DNA from: Marispirochaeta sp.
GTDB lineage: Bacteria > Spirochaetota > Spirochaetia > JC444 > Marispirochaetaceae
NCBI RefSeq assembly: GCF_963668165.1
Contig: NZ_OY764212.1
Coordinates: forward strand, 1,054,001 to 1,118,000
Length of the DNA stretch: 64,000 nucleotides
Direction of reading: 5' to 3'
In this document: one piece after another, positions 8,881 to 16,378 of the stretch
Numbering within the stretch: position 1 is the first letter of the stretch
How the letters are laid out: the number at the start of each line of letters is the position of its first letter
Translations under genes and position numbers: made by a program
The notes under the pieces: model-generated
What the model was told of the DNA's origin: nothing
What the model saw: the letters and a program-made list of their open reading frames with translations, nothing else
The model's database searches: none

Positions 8881-9555
8881 TTACTCTCGAATCGAAGATT
8901 CTTCTGCCATTCTACCCTGAATTACCAGGGTGAGAACCCGAATTTTACTGTTCTCAATATGACGGGCCAGAAGCTCCGAAGCCTTGTCTATATCCCGGAT
9001 ACAAAGCGCATCGATCAGCTCTATATGCTCCTGGATGGTAATATCCTTGGAGAACTGCTGTTCCAGACTCAGCTCCCTGAAAGTCTGTGTAAGACGGTAC
9101 AGCTGATCGAGCATACGTATGAGACGGCGCCTCCCGCTGGACTGAATCAGATAGGAGTGCAGATACCCGTCCACTCTGGCGTGTTCCCGGAAGTTCACGT
9201 TGTCCTTCAGACCCAGAATAAGGGCTTTCATTTCCAGGAGCTTCTGGATGCTAAGGGAGTTTGCAGCCCGCCGCAGGGCCAGAGATTCCAGTTCCCTGCG
9301 CAGTTCGTAGATATCTTCCAGATCATCCGCCGTAAAAGGAAAAATCCGGGCACCCCGTTTTGGAAGGATCTCTATCAAATGATCCTGCTCAAGATTTTGA
9401 AGGACACTGCGCACAGGAGACCTGCTCACATTGAACTCCCGGGCCAGAAGGTCTTCCCTCAGCCAGGTATCCACAGGGTACTCATTCTGAATTATTCTAT
9501 TAAACAGGGTAGTATAAATCTCATGGCGTGTCGTTTTAGTATTATTCTTTTCCAT
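8881..9555 (-). CDS. GntR-family transcriptional regulator, FCD subfamily
   Basis: This 224-residue regulator has an N-terminal winged helix (residues 10-75: LAREFNVSRSPVRSVLQNLEQDHLIEILPKRGA, interrupted here only by description) and a C-terminal FCD ligand-binding domain starting near FTADDLEDIYELR. It is convergent with the GRE operon and divergent from the second TRAP operon, with several TTGTATACAA-like palindromes between them. These make it the likely regulator of the 9835 operon, and possibly of operon 1. It is unusually similar to the GntR gene at 18524, including the FPFTADDLEDI and GRRRLI segments. FCD regulators usually sense small carboxylates; the ligand here is unknown. Confidence 0.92.
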   Translation of the reverse strand: MEKNNTKTTRHEIYTTLFNRIIQNEYPVDTWLREDLLAREFNVSRSPVRSVLQNLEQDHLIEILPKRGARIFPFTADDLEDIYELRRELESLALRRAANSLSIQKLLEMKALILGLKDNVNFREHARVDGYLHSYLIQSSGRRRLIRMLDQLYRLTQTFRELSLEQQFSKDITIQEHIELIDALCIRDIDKASELLARHIENSKIRVLTLVIQGRMAEESSIRE

Positions 9556-9595
9556 AACGTCTCAACACTAATCATTATTACACGACATACAGGTA

Positions 9596-9795
9596 TTGTA
9601 TACAAGAAAATTTTCCGGTTTCTTGTACCTAAAAAGCAAAAACCAGCATATTTGTATACAGTTAATTTGAAAGCTAAGAATTTCCCCACAAAATCGATGC
9701 TTATGTATACTATTATTAATCCCTCTCCTGGAAAAACATTTGACGAACAGGCCAACTCGTAGTATAAAGGAACTACGCGACTCATTGTATTACAG
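9596..9795. promoter_or_regulatory. Cluster of candidate GntR operators (TTGTATACAA-like)
   Basis: A perfect palindrome TTGTATACAA lies at 9596-9605. Related sites occur at 9652-9661 (TTGTATACAG), 9703-9711 (ATGTATACT) and 9785-9794 (TTGTATTACA). They lie in the gap between the GntR gene at 8881-9555 and dctP at 9835. The form TTGT-N2-ACAA agrees with the TNGT...ACNA pattern known for FCD/FadR-type regulators. Assignment to this regulator is inference. Confidence 0.55.
9740..9768 (+). promoter_or_regulatory. Promoter of the second TRAP operon
   Basis: TTGACG at 9740-9745, a 17-nt spacer and TATAAA at 9763-9768 form a strong sigma70-like promoter. The transcript would start near 9775, with AAGGAG just upstream of the dctP ATG at 9835. 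A possible operator (9785-9794) lies right after the expected start point. Confidence 0.65.
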
Positions 9796-9834
9796 GGTTG
9801 CTATATTAATAATTTCTGTGGAAAAGGAGTTTTT

Positions 9835-10995
9835 ATGCAAGGAAAAAAATGGCTAGGTAAACTGTCCATTTCTCTCTTGGTCGTATTGTCTCTTCTTGCC
9901 GTTTCATGCGCAAAAGAAGAACCTGCACAGGCTGCTGCTCCCGCGGCGCCCGCCGCATCTCAGCAGGCAGAGTCCTCTGAAGCTATACCCGACATGATCG
10001 ACATGACCATGCCCGCAAAGACCATCACCCTTCGGCTGGCTTATGACGACCCCACCCTGTGGCCCAAACAGGCTAACGTTCCTGACCCTGAGCATGCCCA
10101 GGCACTGCTTTTCAAGGATTACGTTGAAAGCCAGACTGGTGGAGCAATCAAGATCGACCTCTACGGAGCAGGTCAGCTGGGAACCTACCGGGAAACCCTG
10201 GAAATGGTTCAGCAGGGCTCTATGGACATCAACATCGGAACCGGATCTCTCGGATCCTTCTTTGATCCCTTCCAGATCTTCACCATCCCCTACCTGTTCA
10301 GCTCAGACGACATTGCTGTCGGCTACTTCGAGCGCAGCGAGTGGTGGGCAGACCTGATGGACCAGATGGAAGACGAAACCGGTATGAAGTACCTCGGTAT
10401 GGGACAGAACGGCTGGAGAAACTTCACCAATAACGTTCGCGAAATCCGCAAACCCGAGGACCTTAAGGGTATCAAGTTCCGCGTTATGCAGAGCCCCGTA
10501 TACGTCAAGATGATCGAGTCCATGGGCGGAAGCGCTGTTCCTATCGCATGGAACGAGCTCTACACCGCGCTGCAGACCGGCGTTGTTGACGGCGAAGAGA
10601 ACCCTATCTCCTCCATCGCACTGGGTAAACTTCAGGAAGTTCAGAAGTACCTGACTATGGACGGCCACGTATGGTCTGAAAACGTTATGGTTATGAATTC
10701 TGCGAAGTTCAACGACATGCCCGTCGGTGTTCAGCAGATCCTGGTTCAGGGCGGAATGCTGGCAGCCCGCGCCAACAATGTTGCTGAGAGAATGGTCTCC
10801 AACATCGTCAAGTTCGAGGATGTTGCTAAGCAGATGCAGGTTTACTTCCCCACCGCCGGCGAAAAGGCTGAATTCCGGAAGGTTTCTCAGCCCGCAGTTA
10901 TCGAGTACCTGAAAGGCGAACTCGGAGAAGATGTGGTCGACGGCTTCCTGACCAGTGTTCAGAAAATGGAAGCAGAACTGGGCTGGAGACGATAG
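9835..10995 (+). CDS. dctP: TRAP transporter solute-binding lipoprotein (DctP family)
   Basis: This 386-residue binding protein has a lipoprotein signal: a hydrophobic stretch followed by the lipobox LAVSC, with the lipid-carrying Cys at residue 25. An Ala/Pro/Glu-rich linker follows. The mature part shows DctP features: an early YGAGQLGTYRETLEMVQQG segment and KFRVMQSP..., where the conserved Arg normally contacts the substrate carboxylate. GVVDGEENP is also present. It is longer than the other two DctP proteins in the window because of the linker. It heads a dctPQM operon with no catabolic gene attached. The substrate is not identifiable. Confidence 0.92.
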   Translation: MQGKKWLGKLSISLLVVLSLLAVSCAKEEPAQAAAPAAPAASQQAESSEAIPDMIDMTMPAKTITLRLAYDDPTLWPKQANVPDPEHAQALLFKDYVESQTGGAIKIDLYGAGQLGTYRETLEMVQQGSMDINIGTGSLGSFFDPFQIFTIPYLFSSDDIAVGYFERSEWWADLMDQMEDETGMKYLGMGQNGWRNFTNNVREIRKPEDLKGIKFRVMQSPVYVKMIESMGGSAVPIAWNELYTALQTGVVDGEENPISSIALGKLQEVQKYLTMDGHVWSENVMVMNSAKFNDMPVGVQQILVQGGMLAARANNVAERMVSNIVKFEDVAKQMQVYFPTAGEKAEFRKVSQPAVIEYLKGELGEDVVDGFLTSVQKMEAELGWRR

Positions 10996-11021
10996 TCTCT
11001 TCCGTTTACTTTTCTACCGAC

Positions 11022-11073
11022 ACTGTATGAGTGTCGCGATGGCAGTCCGCTTTCAACAGTGGACTGCCGTCTT
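11022..11073 (+). terminator. Two hairpins between dctP and dctQ (operon 2)
   Basis: A small hairpin (CGACAC/GTGTCG, around 11022-11040) is followed by a perfect 8-bp stem, GGCAGTCC at 11041-11048 with GGACTGCC at 11061-11068, and then GTCTTTATC. The T run is weak. It occupies the same dctP-dctQ position as the hairpins in the other two TRAP operons. Confidence 0.55.
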
Positions 11074-11112
11074 TATCTAATTCACTTCCCTATCAATTGG
11101 AGATTTACACCA

Positions 11113-11628
11113 ATGATAAAATACCTGAAAAAGACCAGTGACATTGTGCATGTGGTCACCAAGTGGTGGCTCTTTGCCTATGTTCTGTCTGTAACGATTT
11201 TAGCGATTGTCGGCGTGTTCTTTCGCGCTATAGGAAACTCCCTCTCCTGGAATGAGGAGCTGATGCGCTGGATACTGATCGGTATCGGCTACATCGGAGC
11301 AGCAGTGGCCCTCAAAGAGCGGAGCCACATCGGTATCGAGTTTTTTATAACACGAATGAAGCCGAAACTTCGTAAGTTCTCCATAATCCTCGGATACCTG
11401 ACGATCGTCCTTTTTCTTATTATTGTACTCATCTACGGTTATCTGGCCGCGGATGCTGCCTGGAGACAAAAGGGTTCCATTCTGCGGATTCCGATGTACT
11501 GGGTTAAATTAAATCTGCCCCTGGGCTCACTGTTCATGCTTGTTCACATGACCTACTTTACCGTCGGCTTCTTTAAAGAGAAAGGCGACGACCGTGAGTA
11601 CCTGCTGAGCGGCGGACACGACTTTTAA
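11113..11628 (+). CDS. dctQ: TRAP transporter small permease (DctQ family)
   Basis: This 171-residue, four-helix membrane protein is typical of DctQ. The WNEELMRWILIGIGYIGAAVALKERSHIGIEF segment is split across helix 2 and the loop that carries the conserved His (HIGIEF). I choose ATG 11113 (MIKYLKK) because TTGGAGA lies about 10 nt upstream. An upstream in-frame ATG would start inside the intercistronic hairpin. It precedes dctM by 17 nt and acts with the binding protein and large permease of this operon. Confidence 0.88.
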   Translation: MIKYLKKTSDIVHVVTKWWLFAYVLSVTILAIVGVFFRAIGNSLSWNEELMRWILIGIGYIGAAVALKERSHIGIEFFITRMKPKLRKFSIILGYLTIVLFLIIVLIYGYLAADAAWRQKGSILRIPMYWVKLNLPLGSLFMLVHMTYFTVGFFKEKGDDREYLLSGGHDF

Positions 11629-11645
11629 GGGAGCCGGAGAGTTTT

Positions 11646-12941
11646 ATGAATATTGCAGTATATACAATGGTTTTCCTGTTTGTAATCCTTCTTATAATAG
11701 GTGTACCAATAGCCTTTGTCCTCGGTCTTGTACCCCTTATCTACCTGCTTTTTTTCAAAGGCCTTCCTCTGATCGCCATTGCCTCAAAGCTCTATGGAGG
11801 TATTGATAACTACGTTCTGTTGGCCCTGCCCTTCTTTATCCTCGCCGGTAATATAATGAACAATACGGGAATAACGAAAGACCTGGTCAACTTTGCCCGC
11901 CTCCTCGTCGGACGCGTTCGAGGTGCCCTGGCCCAGGTCAATATTGTCGTCAGTATAGCCTTTGCCGGTCTTACCGGAGCTGCGGTCGCAGACACCGCGG
12001 CCATTGGTTCCATACTGATTCCCGCCATGAAAGAAGAGGGCTATTCCGCCGAGTACTCGGCCGCGGTTACTACGGCATCGTCCGTTATCGGCCCGATTAT
12101 ACCTCCCAGCATCATCATGGTGATCTACGCTTCCGTAACGGGCGAATCTGTTGGGGCTCTCTTTATGGGCGGCTTCTTACCAGGCCTCGCGGTAGCACTT
12201 TCCCTGATGATCCTGGCCTATTTTTTCGCCATCAAGTACAATCACCCAAAAAGAACCGAGAGAATCAGTTTTAAGGAAGCAGCCTATATTGTGCGGCGTT
12301 CCATCCTGGCAATGCTGGTACCCCTCATCATTATTGGCGGTATTCTTTCGGGTGTTTTTACCCCTACAGAGGCTGCCGCGGTTGCCTGTCTGTACGCCTT
12401 TATTGTAGGTGTTTTTTACTATAAAACCCTTACCGTAAAAAACATGATCGACAGCCTGATCGACGCCGGAAGGGTCTCCGCCACCATACTGCTGATCATC
12501 TCCGCCAGCCAGCTGTTCAGCATGGTACTGACGATCGAAAGGATTCCGGAGCATATCGCTGCCGTTATGACTTCCGTTATAACGAACAAGTATCTCTTTC
12601 TGCTGGTCGTTAACGTACTGTTCTTCTTTATGGGAATGGTAATGGAAATATCCGCCAGCGTTATCATGCTCACCCCCATCCTGCTGCCCCTGGCAATGGA
12701 ATACGGGGTTCACCCTCTGCACTTTGCCCTGATCATGCTGGTTAACCTGAACATCGGGCTTACCACGCCGCCGGTTGGAGTCTGCCTCTTTACAGCGGTA
12801 CCGATTGCAAAATGTTCGGTGGAGAAGATGGTACCGAAAGTTATGCCCTTTGTAATTGCCGAGATGGTCGCTGTTCTGTTAATCACTTACATCCCGGAGA
12901 TTACCCTCTTTCTGCCCAGGCTCACCGGATTTATCGAATAA
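11646..12941 (+). CDS. dctM: TRAP transporter large permease (DctM family)
   Basis: This is a 431-residue large TRAP permease. Hallmarks are LLALPFFILAGNIMN, the Gly/Ala-rich AGLTGAAVADTAAIGSILIPAMKEEG stretch (read in parts), IIPPSIIMVIYAS, GVFTPTEAAAVA and LNIGLTTPPVGVCLF. It follows dctQ and is the last gene of the second TRAP operon. A hairpin terminator follows directly. Length and motifs are complete, so this operon looks functional, unlike operon 1. Confidence 0.93.
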   Translation: MNIAVYTMVFLFVILLIIGVPIAFVLGLVPLIYLLFFKGLPLIAIASKLYGGIDNYVLLALPFFILAGNIMNNTGITKDLVNFARLLVGRVRGALAQVNIVVSIAFAGLTGAAVADTAAIGSILIPAMKEEGYSAEYSAAVTTASSVIGPIIPPSIIMVIYASVTGESVGALFMGGFLPGLAVALSLMILAYFFAIKYNHPKRTERISFKEAAYIVRRSILAMLVPLIIIGGILSGVFTPTEAAAVACLYAFIVGVFYYKTLTVKNMIDSLIDAGRVSATILLIISASQLFSMVLTIERIPEHIAAVMTSVITNKYLFLLVVNVLFFFMGMVMEISASVIMLTPILLPLAMEYGVHPLHFALIMLVNLNIGLTTPPVGVCLFTAVPIAKCSVEKMVPKVMPFVIAEMVAVLLITYIPEITLFLPRLTGFIE

Positions 12942-12978
12942 ATTTAAAAGACGAATACGTATAAGAGTCAAATAAAAA

Positions 12979-13018
12979 CCGGCTGAAGGTCAACAACCTT
13001 CGCCGGCTTTTATTTTAT
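12979..13018. terminator. Terminator between dctM and the convergent LarA-like gene
   Basis: CCGGC-T-GAAGG (12979-12989) pairs with CCTTCGCCGG (12997-13006), leaving one bulged T, and is followed by a T-rich tail. It ends the second TRAP operon and can also serve the converging gene at 13033. Confidence 0.75.
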
Positions 13019-13032
13019 ACACAATACAGTTT

Positions 13033-14337
13033 TTACAGAATGTTTCCCTTGGAATCAAACTTCATCTCCCGGGGGTCCTCCAGGATTTCGATATCCGGAT
13101 TCATCCTGGCCTCTTCCAGCATGGACTCGGAAATCCAGATCTCATCCACATGAGAAGAGTTCCGGATCCTTAAGACCCTGGGATTGTCGACCCCGTTTCC
13201 GGTCCGTACGTACATGGCCGCCTGAATCGCCAGCCGGTCATTCTTCAGGACCATTGGCATGCGCACGGTAATACCGACCCGTGCGGTCAGGGCATTCGGA
13301 TATGCGGCATCAAAGTCCGCCTGATCAAAAACCTTTTTGGTGGTGTAATTTGCCATTCCAATACCGATACAGTTGCCGTGGGTCGCTTCCGATAAATTCA
13401 GCACTACATACTCCTCTACCCGGGGAGGTCCGGAGGCATATTCTGTACAGTAGCTTCCGGTAATGTTGGGATCCATTCCGTCGCCGGAGTGGTTTTTCCC
13501 TATCTCGTCTACTATCATAATATTCAGATCATCAAAGAAGATCCGGGCCATCTTTTCCTTGGCTTCGATAAGCAGCTTCGGCTCTTCCTCAGGTATTTCC
13601 TCCGGGGTAAGGGCAATGACGCGGTTTGTTTCATCATGGGCATTTTCGATACTGGAAAGGCCAAAGAGTATTTTCGTGTTGTTAAGAATAGCCATCCCGT
13701 AGGCAACCACATTCTCTGCCATCTTGCGGAATCCCTGACTGTGACAGGCCTCCGCCCCCTGGTGTTTGGCCACGCCGATGGCCATCATCTTCAGCATGCC
13801 GCTTTCATACGGACCGCGGAAAGCCGTATGGGCTTTTATTCTGCCCACCAGGACTATGCCATCGGCCTCTGAGGCATACTTGTCTATGTACACCGGGCGG
13901 CCGTCTTCAAGGGTGGCCACCTGCACAGTTTCCATGGAGGCTTTTATCGGCGCACCGACATACTCCTCGGTAACACCGAAACCTTCGATCATTTCCCGCT
14001 GTCCTTCGGCAGTTCCTCCGCCATGGCTGCCCATAGCAGGAAAAACAAAAGGTTCAGCACCCAGTTCCTTAAGAACCGTCACGGTCTCTTTAATAATCAA
14101 GGCTATATTAGCAATTCCCCTGCTGCCGCAGGTAACAGCTACAGTCATTCCAGGACGGATGGTGCCGGCGATTTTCTGCTGGCTTATCTGTTTCCTTATC
14201 TCTCCGGGAATATCCTCCAGCACATCGTCATTCAGTTTCTGACGAATCTTTGCCATCTTCGGAAGCGGCGTACCGCCAATCATCCGGTCTACAATACCAT
14301 TCCGGTCCCACATACTATCGCGCATATTATTACTCAT
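13033..14337 (-). CDS. LarA-like (DUF2088) protein, possible alpha-hydroxyacid racemase/epimerase
   Basis: This protein of about 434 residues resembles the N-terminal (DUF2088) part and overall length of nickel-pincer lactate racemase LarA homologues. These invert alpha-hydroxyacids such as lactate or malate. Visible segments include VTCGSRGIANIA, the GSHGGGTAEGQ loop (in the place of the LarA G-x-H loop) and GRIKAHTAFRGPYESG with a Lys/His pair. The start is taken as ATG 14337, with AGGGAG 8 nt upstream. A GTG three codons earlier has no room for a ribosome binding site. The gene is divergent from the AOR operon. No larBCE cofactor-maturation genes are in the window. The function is inferred from the family only. 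Confidence 0.7.
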   Translation of the reverse strand: MSNNMRDSMWDRNGIVDRMIGGTPLPKMAKIRQKLNDDVLEDIPGEIRKQISQQKIAGTIRPGMTVAVTCGSRGIANIALIIKETVTVLKELGAEPFVFPAMGSHGGGTAEGQREMIEGFGVTEEYVGAPIKASMETVQVATLEDGRPVYIDKYASEADGIVLVGRIKAHTAFRGPYESGMLKMMAIGVAKHQGAEACHSQGFRKMAENVVAYGMAILNNTKILFGLSSIENAHDETNRVIALTPEEIPEEEPKLLIEAKEKMARIFFDDLNIMIVDEIGKNHSGDGMDPNITGSYCTEYASGPPRVEEYVVLNLSEATHGNCIGIGMANYTTKKVFDQADFDAAYPNALTARVGITVRMPMVLKNDRLAIQAAMYVRTGNGVDNPRVLRIRNSSHVDEIWISESMLEEARMNPDIEILEDPREMKFDSKGNIL

Positions 14338-14522
14338 GCCTGACACTCCCTATATTGCAAGTATTCCTTACTGTTAAAATACAATTATCTTCCATATTTG
14401 TCATTTATTCAATAAAAATATCAGAATTGTATTAGTATATTTGAAGCACCCCCAAGGATACCGGATATCCAAGCGCCATCTTTTATGAAAAGTGATGTTT
14501 TACGGAAGAGGAAAAACGCATC

Positions 14523-14597
14523 GGACAAACCTACGGTATACAATTGTCCATATTTTTCCTCTAATTTGTTGCGTTATTTCGTTTATTGACGTACAAT
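14523..14597 (+). promoter_or_regulatory. Promoter and candidate operator of the AOR operon
   Basis: TTGCGT (14569-14574), a 17-nt spacer and TACAAT (14592-14597) form a likely promoter 30 nt before the AOR start. Upstream, GGACAA (14523-14528) and TTGTCC (14544-14549) form an inverted repeat that encloses GTATACAA (14536-14543). GTATACAA matches the TTGTATACAA motif found before the second TRAP operon. The rest of the 289-bp gap (14338-14626) is AT-rich with no gene. Confidence 0.5.
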
Positions 14598-14626
14598 ATC
14601 AACACGCTAATCTACAGGAGTCAGGT

Positions 14627-16378
14627 TTGAAAGGTTTCTTCAATCGGATACTCAGAATTAATGTCAGCAATCACAGTTTCACATATGAAAACCTGTCTGA
14701 TGATACCCTGAGCTCTACCCTCGGCGGGAAAGGCCTTGGAATACATCTGCTGAGCAAAGAAAACCCCGTCGGTGCGGACCCCTTCTCTCCGGAAAACCGG
14801 CTGATAATCTGTGTCGGACCGATAACCGGCACGCGAATCTGGAGCCAGTCCCGCTACGGAGTATTTTCAAAAAGTCCGGCAACAGGGGGGTTCTGCGAGT
14901 CCTACTGCGGCGGCGAACTGGCTCCCAGAATAAAGGGCTGCGGAGCCGATGCCGTGATTATTGAAGGCAAAAGCGATTCCCTTGTTTTCCTTAGCGTAAC
15001 AGAGGACAGAGTTGATTTTCATGACGCCTCCGGGATTGCGGGGGCTGAAACATACGACGCAGAAAAGTATATCCTGTCCCGCTCCGGCAAGAGCAGCGGG
15101 GCCATGGTCATAGGACCTGCGGGGGAAAACCTGGTTGTACAGGCGGCGATTAAGTCCGACCTGTGGCGAAGCGCCGGCCGGGGCGGTCTTGGCGCAGTCA
15201 TGGGATCCAAAGGAATCAAGGGGATCTCCTTTAACGGTACAAGGAAGGCCGACGTCGCCAATCCGGAAATGGTGACGAATCTGGTTAAAAATATCGCCTC
15301 TACCTGGAAGGACTCCCCGGTAACAAAGAAGTACCAGACCTACGGAACACCGTCACAGGTAGCTGTTACCAACGGCGCGAAATGCTTTCCCACGCGTTAC
15401 TGGCAGAGCGGTGTATCGGAACACTGGCAAAACTTGAGTGCCGAATATATGCATGAACATTTTGAAGTATCAAAACACGGCTGTCCTTCCTGTTTTCTGC
15501 AATGTACCAAACATGCCAGGGTTAAATCCGGGCGCCATGCGGGACTGGAAATCGACGGACCTGAATACGAAACAATTTACGCCCTTGGCGGCCTGAACTG
15601 CCTGGATTCCCTGGAAGAGGTCGCCTGGCTCAACGACATCTGCGATCGGCTGGGACTGGATACCATGAGCGCCGGTAACCTTTCTGCCCTGGCTGTAGAA
15701 GCCTATAAAAGGGGCAAGACCGATTTCGCCATTGACTATAATCAGCCGGATCGAATGGCCGAATTTTTTACATTACTTGCCCACGCCGAGGGGGCCGGCG
15801 CGGTTTTTGCAAAAGGGATCAAAAGCGCCGCAGCCGAACTCGGCCTCGAAGATATTGCTGTTCACGTAAAGGGTCTTGAACCGGCGGGCTTCGACCCCCG
15901 GGTACTGAAAGGCATGGGACTCTCCTATGCTACATCCCCGCGGGGAGCCTGTCACCTGCGGGGAACCTTCTATAAAGCCGAACTGACCGGTGAGGTTGAT
16001 CCGGATGTAATCCCCGGAAAAGCACGCTACCACATTGACTATGAAGATCGGGCTGCCCTCTTCGATTCGATGATTCTCTGCCGTTTTTTCCGGGACTTTT
16101 ATCTTTGGGATGAGCTTTCCGAAATGGTTGAAGCGACGACCGGTATGCGGATGAACAAGAAAGAGCTGGAACTTCTGGCCAACCGGATTACCCAGCAAAC
16201 CAGGGCTTTTAACCATCGGGAGGGAATCGGCCCGGAACAGGATACCCTTCCAAAGCGAATCCTGAATGAAGCAACAAAGGAAGGAGCTGTTCTTAGCGAG
16301 GCGGACCTTCATACAATGATACAGGAATACAATAAGATAAGGGAAGAACGAGATGCAAAAGCAGAAATTAGCAGTTGA
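14627..16378 (+). CDS. Aldehyde ferredoxin oxidoreductase family protein (tungsten/molybdenum)
   Basis: This 583-residue AOR-family enzyme would oxidise an aldehyde to the acid using a tungsten or molybdenum bis-pterin cofactor and a [4Fe-4S] cluster, with ferredoxin as acceptor. Cluster ligands are visible as Cys286, Cys289 and Cys293 in CPSCFLQC, with the distal Cys485 in ILCRFF. This is close to the 288/291/295/494 spacing of the Pyrococcus enzyme. Pterin-binding segments include GGKGLGIHLL and SPATGGFCESYCGG. I place the start at TTG 14627 (reading M-K-G-F-F-N-R), since AGGAG lies at 14616-14620. The upstream extension to 14492 is not family-like and contains the promoter. It overlaps the next gene by 26 nt. 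Confidence 0.9.
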   Translation: MKGFFNRILRINVSNHSFTYENLSDDTLSSTLGGKGLGIHLLSKENPVGADPFSPENRLIICVGPITGTRIWSQSRYGVFSKSPATGGFCESYCGGELAPRIKGCGADAVIIEGKSDSLVFLSVTEDRVDFHDASGIAGAETYDAEKYILSRSGKSSGAMVIGPAGENLVVQAAIKSDLWRSAGRGGLGAVMGSKGIKGISFNGTRKADVANPEMVTNLVKNIASTWKDSPVTKKYQTYGTPSQVAVTNGAKCFPTRYWQSGVSEHWQNLSAEYMHEHFEVSKHGCPSCFLQCTKHARVKSGRHAGLEIDGPEYETIYALGGLNCLDSLEEVAWLNDICDRLGLDTMSAGNLSALAVEAYKRGKTDFAIDYNQPDRMAEFFTLLAHAEGAGAVFAKGIKSAAAELGLEDIAVHVKGLEPAGFDPRVLKGMGLSYATSPRGACHLRGTFYKAELTGEVDPDVIPGKARYHIDYEDRAALFDSMILCRFFRDFYLWDELSEMVEATTGMRMNKKELELLANRITQQTRAFNHREGIGPEQDTLPKRILNEATKEGAVLSEADLHTMIQEYNKIREERDAKAEISS

